Assembly (NCBI RefSeq): GCF_039534165.1
Contig: NZ_BAAAUX010000011.1
Coordinates: 496,001 to 560,000 of the forward strand
Direction: 5' to 3'
DNA: 64,000 nucleotides
Source: Saccharopolyspora_D taberi
GTDB lineage: Bacteria; Actinomycetota; Actinomycetes; Mycobacteriales; Pseudonocardiaceae
Numbering within the stretch: position 1 is the first letter of the stretch; each line of letters starts with the position of its first letter. Under the pieces are notes generated by a model that worked only from the letters and a program-made list of their open reading frames with translations, was not told where the DNA came from and searched no databases. Positions 60,701 to 64,000 of this stretch are shown piece by piece. A program made the position numbers and the translations under genes.

Positions 60701-61579
60701 TTACGGCGTGGAGAACAGACCGGACCCCGGAGACGATGAGCCGTCGGCGCGGGCGCCGTTCGTGACCCGCAGGAACTCCAGCTTTTCCGCATCGGCGGAA
60801 CCCGCGGCCACCGTGTAGACGACGAGCCGGATGTCGCAGCCTGGGACGGTGAGCACGTCGCAGTCGCACGTCACCTCACCGACCTCGGGGTGCACGATGA
60901 TCTTGCGAGCCGATACGTGCGGACCCACCGCACCCTCGTCCCACAGCCGGGCGAACTCCGCGCTGGTGGAGCGCAGTTCCGCGACAAGGTCGATCAGTCC
61001 GCGGTCGTGGGGGTAGTCGACGAGAGCCGTGCGCAGGTCGGCGACGAGGGCGGGGTTCAGGGCGTCGTCGTCCTGGAGCACGGGCCAGGCCGCGAGCCCT
61101 CTGGGCCCTTCGGCGAAGACCGACCGCACCAGGTTCCGCTCGACGTGTGTCCGTGCACTGGGGTCGCCCAGCAGCACAGCCCATGCGGGAGTCCAGGACA
61201 GCAAGGTCCAGTCGGCACTGAACACGCCCACGGGGAACTCCCCGAGGCGAGCCAGCATTCGTTGGACCCCCGCTGGAACATGCGTGGAGATCGTGCCCTC
61301 CTGCGGAGGGAGGAGACCGGCCAGCCGGTAGGCGTAGTCGCGCTCTCTGGGTTCCAGTTGCAGTGCCCTGGCCAGGCTCGCGACGACCTGCGCCGAAGGG
61401 TTCGTGGCGCGCCCCTGCTCCAGCCGCACCACGTAGTCGACCGACAGCCCCGCGAGTTCGGCCAGTTCCTCGCGTCGCAACCCCACCGCACGTCGTCCGG
61501 GCCGCGAACTCCGCCCGATGTCGATGGGAGAAAGCCGGTCGCGCCAGCGGCGCAGTGCCGTGCCAAGAGTCTCGTCCAC
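60701..61579 (-). CDS. MmyB-like helix-turn-helix regulator
   Basis: A 292-residue regulator with an N-terminal XRE helix-turn-helix (GLRREELAELAGLSVDYVVRLEQGRATNPS) and a C-terminal MmyB-like ligand-binding domain of PAS type that includes LLSWTPAWAVLLG and ARKIIVHPEVGEVTCDCDVL. Such regulators usually lie divergent to a short-chain dehydrogenase and control it; here the SDR gene starts 102 bases away. MmyB binds fatty acids in its structural relatives. The inverted repeat CTGCC-N7-GGCAG at 61609-61625 in the gap is a possible operator. Confidence 0.9.
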   Translation of the reverse strand: MDETLGTALRRWRDRLSPIDIGRSSRPGRRAVGLRREELAELAGLSVDYVVRLEQGRATNPSAQVVASLARALQLEPRERDYAYRLAGLLPPQEGTISTHVPAGVQRMLARLGEFPVGVFSADWTLLSWTPAWAVLLGDPSARTHVERNLVRSVFAEGPRGLAAWPVLQDDDALNPALVADLRTALVDYPHDRGLIDLVAELRSTSAEFARLWDEGAVGPHVSARKIIVHPEVGEVTCDCDVLTVPGCDIRLVVYTVAAGSADAEKLEFLRVTNGARADGSSSPGSGLFSTP

Positions 61580-61681
61580 TCGGCCATTGTGTTCGCTGGA
61601 TTGCCGTTCTGCCTGGTACTGGCAGTCCTACCGTCGCAGAGGGCACTGGTTGTCCGCTCGCCGCCGACCGAGAGTGAGCAC

Positions 61682-62377
61682 GTGACAACAACGTTCATCA
61701 CAGGAGCCAACAAATCCCTCGGGTACGAGACCGCCCGCCGATTGATCGAGGCCGGCCACACCGTCCTCGTCGGTGCTCGCGATCCGGAGCGCGGCCAGGC
61801 AGCCGCCCACGCACTCGGTGCCCGTTTCGTCCAAATCGACGTGACGGACGACGCGTCGGTGGCTGCGGCCGCCGCCGACGTCGAGGCTCGCGAGGGGGGC
61901 ATCGACGTCCTGATCAACAACGCTGGTGTCCTCGGGACGCACAACCCCGCCGATCAGATAACGGCTGCTGACGCCAGCGCGGTGTTCGAGGTCAATGTCG
62001 TGGGGATCGTCCGGGTGACGCACGCGTTCCTGCCTCTGCTGCGCACGTCCGCGAGCCCGGTCATCGTCAACGTGTCGAGCGGCATGGGGTCGTTCGCGCT
62101 GACCCACGACGCCGAGCGCGTCGAGTCGAGGGCTGTCGCGCCGCTCTACACATCGTCGAAGGCCGCCGTGACCATGCTGACCACGCAGTACGCGAAGGCC
62201 TGGACGGACGTGAAGGTGAACGCGGCCGACCCGGGCTATACCGCGACCGACTTCAACGGGCACAGCGGCCCGCAGACAGTGACCGAGGGGACCGACGCGA
62301 TCGTCGAACTCGCCACCATCGGGGCGGACGGACCGACCGGGACCTTCCGCGACCGTCAGGGTCCGGTGGCCTGGTGA
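61682..62377 (+). CDS. Short-chain dehydrogenase/reductase
   Basis: A 231-residue SDR from the GTG at 61682. TTFITGANKSLGYETARRL is the cofactor loop (GxxxxxG variant), INNAG and the serine of VNVSSGMGS with YTSSKAAV complete the active site. KSLG and GARDPERG suggest NADPH preference. It resembles carbonyl-reductase-like SDRs of unknown substrate. It is divergent from, and likely controlled by, the MmyB-like regulator. A strong hairpin follows the stop. Confidence 0.88.
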   Translation: MTTTFITGANKSLGYETARRLIEAGHTVLVGARDPERGQAAAHALGARFVQIDVTDDASVAAAAADVEAREGGIDVLINNAGVLGTHNPADQITAADASAVFEVNVVGIVRVTHAFLPLLRTSASPVIVNVSSGMGSFALTHDAERVESRAVAPLYTSSKAAVTMLTTQYAKAWTDVKVNAADPGYTATDFNGHSGPQTVTEGTDAIVELATIGADGPTGTFRDRQGPVAW

Positions 62378-62385
62378 TCCACCTC

Positions 62386-62422
62386 GGAATCCTCGTCCGT
62401 GCCGGGAACGGACGAGGATTCC
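62386..62422 (+). terminator. Strong hairpin terminator after SDR gene
   Basis: Fifteen-base perfect arms, GGAATCCTCGTCCGT (62386-62400) and ACGGACGAGGATTCC (62408-62422), enclose seven bases, nine bases after the SDR stop. No T-run follows, usual for this GC content. Confidence 0.8.
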
Positions 62423-62533
62423 GGGGTGTTGTTGGAGGCGCGAGGCCCGCGTGTCCCGCATGCTCGGCGCTCCCGGTGAAGGTGGTATCGACGAGTCCTG
62501 GTTGTCCTTCCGCCCGAGGATCATCCTGAGAGC

Positions 62534-63424
62534 GTGGAACGGAACGAACTCGCGCACTTCCTCCGACGCCGACGTGCGCTGCTTCAGCCGGAGACCGTCG
62601 GTTTTCCGGCCGGGGGGCGGCGTCGTGCGCCGGGGCTTCGACGCTTCGAGGTCGCCCAGCTCGCCGGCATGTCACCGGACTACTACGCGAGGCTTGAGCA
62701 GGGACGCGGCCCGCAGCCGTCGGTCGCGATGCTCACCGCGTTGGCCCGTGCGCTGCGGCTGACGATCGACGAACGCGACCATCTCTTCCGCCTCGCCGGT
62801 CACCACGCTCCGCCTCGCATCGGTGGTGACGAGCACGTCAGCCGCGGTCTCCTCCGGCTGTTGGACGGATTGCGTGGCCTGCCCGCCCTGATCGCCTCCG
62901 ACCTGAACATCGTGCTCGCCCAGAACCCGATGGCGGATGCGCTGGTGGGGCAGCAGACCCATTTCCGCGGCCTCGCCCGCAGCTGCACCTACCGGTGGTT
63001 CACCGGCTCGGAGATGCGCGGGCTTTATCCCGCCGAGGACCACGAGCACGAGAGCCGTGCGCAGGTGGAAGATCTGCGGGCGACCCTCGCGGCGCGCCCG
63101 GCTGATCCCGTGGCGGGCAAGCTGGTCGGGGCGTTGCGCGCGGAGAGCGCCGAGTTCGCCGAGCTCTGGGCCCAGCACGACGTTGCGGTCCGTCGCAGCG
63201 ACCGCAAGCGCATCCTGCATCCCGCGGTCGGGCTCATCGAGCTGGATTTCGACATCCTGGCGACGGCCCGGCAGGACCAGCGCCTGATCGTGTACTCACC
63301 CGCGCCGGGCAGCGCCGCGGTCTCGCAGCTGGAGCTGCTTGCCGTGCTCGGCCAGCAACGCTTCACCCCTCCCGGGACCGACCCGCGCGGCGAAGCGCGG
63401 ACGGACCGGCACCTCCCGGGCTAG
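62534..63424 (+). CDS. MmyB-like helix-turn-helix regulator
   Basis: A 296-residue protein of the same architecture as the regulator at 60701 but on the other strand and clearly divergent in sequence. The helix-turn-helix is LRRFEVAQLAGMSPDYYARLEQGRG, and the C-terminal MmyB domain contains RSDRKRILHPAVGLIELDFDIL. The GTG at 62534 has no strong ribosome site. Its target is not evident: the preceding SDR gene ends in a terminator and the next gene is a secreted protein on the same strand. Confidence 0.88.
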   Translation: MERNELAHFLRRRRALLQPETVGFPAGGRRRAPGLRRFEVAQLAGMSPDYYARLEQGRGPQPSVAMLTALARALRLTIDERDHLFRLAGHHAPPRIGGDEHVSRGLLRLLDGLRGLPALIASDLNIVLAQNPMADALVGQQTHFRGLARSCTYRWFTGSEMRGLYPAEDHEHESRAQVEDLRATLAARPADPVAGKLVGALRAESAEFAELWAQHDVAVRRSDRKRILHPAVGLIELDFDILATARQDQRLIVYSPAPGSAAVSQLELLAVLGQQRFTPPGTDPRGEARTDRHLPG

Positions 63425-63509
63425 CCCGGCACCACCGGCACGCTCCCGACGGCCCCGGCGGGCACCCCGTCCTGCCCAGGGCTCCATCCCGCACGACCGA
63501 AGGAGAACC

Positions 63510-64000
63510 ATGCCCGGCCACCGACCCACCGGACTGTGGCGGCGCGCCACGCTCGGCCTCGCCGCCCTGCTTGTCGCGGCCCCGACGCACCCCGAGCACG
63601 CCTCCGGCACTCGCCTCGACGACGTGCGCGTCCTCGCCCACTTCGACCGGGCCGTGGGCCAGGTCGCCGAGAGCATCGCCCTGGAGCCCGACGGAGGCGT
63701 GGTCATCGGCATGATCCCCGCCCGCCAGGTGGTGCGGGTCGCGCCGGACGGGGTCGTCCAGGTACTCACCACCATGCCACTACCTCCCCGCGGCGACACC
63801 ACCCCGGTCATCGGGATCCCCGTGGTCACCGGGGTCGCCCGGTCGGACAGCGGCGCCTTGTACTTCCTCTACTCCTCCGGGCAGGGCGGGCTGACCGGGA
63901 TCTGGCAGATCCGCCGCTGCGGTGAGCCCCGGCTCGTCGTGCCGCTGCCTGCCGACACCATGCCGAACGCACTGGTCATCGACGGCAGGCGGGACCGCTT
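63510..64000 (+). CDS. Secreted beta-propeller-like protein, 3' end cut by window
   Basis: An ATG at 63510 with AAGGAGAACC before it opens a frame to the window end. The first 30 residues look like a signal peptide (LWRRATLGLAALLVAAP). The sequence then has repeated aliphatic blocks (ESIALEPDGGVVIGM, VVRVAPDGVVQVL, GVARSDSGALYFLY) spaced like blades of an SMP-30/NHL-type propeller. These often bind lactones or sugars, or act as lyases. At least 163 residues are present; the C-terminus is missing. Confidence 0.7.
   Translation, partial: MPGHRPTGLWRRATLGLAALLVAAPTHPEHASGTRLDDVRVLAHFDRAVGQVAESIALEPDGGVVIGMIPARQVVRVAPDGVVQVLTTMPLPPRGDTTPVIGIPVVTGVARSDSGALYFLYSSGQGGLTGIWQIRRCGEPRLVVPLPADTMPNALVIDGRRDR

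Noticed and set aside
1..64000. CRISPR arrays, tRNA or rRNA genes
   Set aside because: No regularly spaced repeats, cloverleaf-like sequences or rRNA segments were seen on reading through; a dedicated scan was not possible.

Overview
The window is high-GC actinobacterial chromosome: GC-rich third positions, many GTG starts, GGAGG-type ribosome sites, NarL-type two-component pairs, MmyB-like and PucR-like regulators and LCP wall enzymes. The gene mix looks like a saprophytic mycelial actinomycete, possibly a Pseudonocardiaceae member such as Saccharopolyspora; the genus is inference only. No rRNA, tRNA, CRISPR array or intact insertion sequence was seen.

Layout. 1-8.1 kb: end of a metallo-beta-lactamase-fold gene, a secreted CalB-like lipase, an arylsulfatase, a TetR/azoreductase/SMR-efflux unit with two matching operators, an LCP protein and small membrane or zinc-ribbon proteins. 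8.2-16.8 kb: a pectin/arabinose locus with pectate lyase, araA-araD-araB, a small membrane protein, an SSS symporter, a LacI regulator and a decayed GH51 arabinofuranosidase. 16.9-21.8 kb: a two-gene putative conflict system, a Trypco2-domain protein followed by a 1507-residue trypsin-like protease/STAND NTPase/helical-repeat protein, sitting against the broken GH51 gene. 22-28.4 kb: methyltransferase, PucR-like regulator, GGDEF protein, two-component system, patatin-like lipase and a frameshifted DUF4253 gene.

28.5-35.1 kb: a likely polyhydroxybutyrate/3-hydroxybutyrate utilisation locus with an MHS transporter, 3-hydroxybutyrate dehydrogenase, GAF-PucR regulator, the two 3-oxoacid CoA-transferase subunits transcribed divergently, and a secreted PHB-depolymerase-type esterase. 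An IS481-family remnant separates it from 35.7-40.7 kb, a quinate/shikimate-to-protocatechuate locus (QuiC-type dehydratase fused to an HPPD-like domain, shikimate dehydrogenase, TetR regulator, MHS permease) with shared palindromes. At 40.8-42.0 kb lies a GNAT-AAA+ fusion.

42.3-54.6 kb: an apparently complete aerobic nicotinate pathway. A three-subunit molybdenum hydroxylase plus CoxG-like protein would make 6-hydroxynicotinate; NicC-like monooxygenase then gives 2,5-dihydroxypyridine; NicX, NicD, NicF and NicE homologues carry it to fumarate. A transporter and two MarR regulators are included, and a shared 12-base core motif precedes nicC, nicX and the nicR-like gene. 54.7-59 kb: a LysR remnant and a nucleoside salvage unit (ribokinase, nucleoside hydrolase, divergent MFS transporter) with a repeated 15-mer in the divergent region. 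59.2-64 kb: a secreted cutinase/PET-hydrolase-type enzyme overlapping a SUKH-domain gene, two MmyB-like regulators around an SDR gene, and the start of a secreted beta-propeller-like protein.
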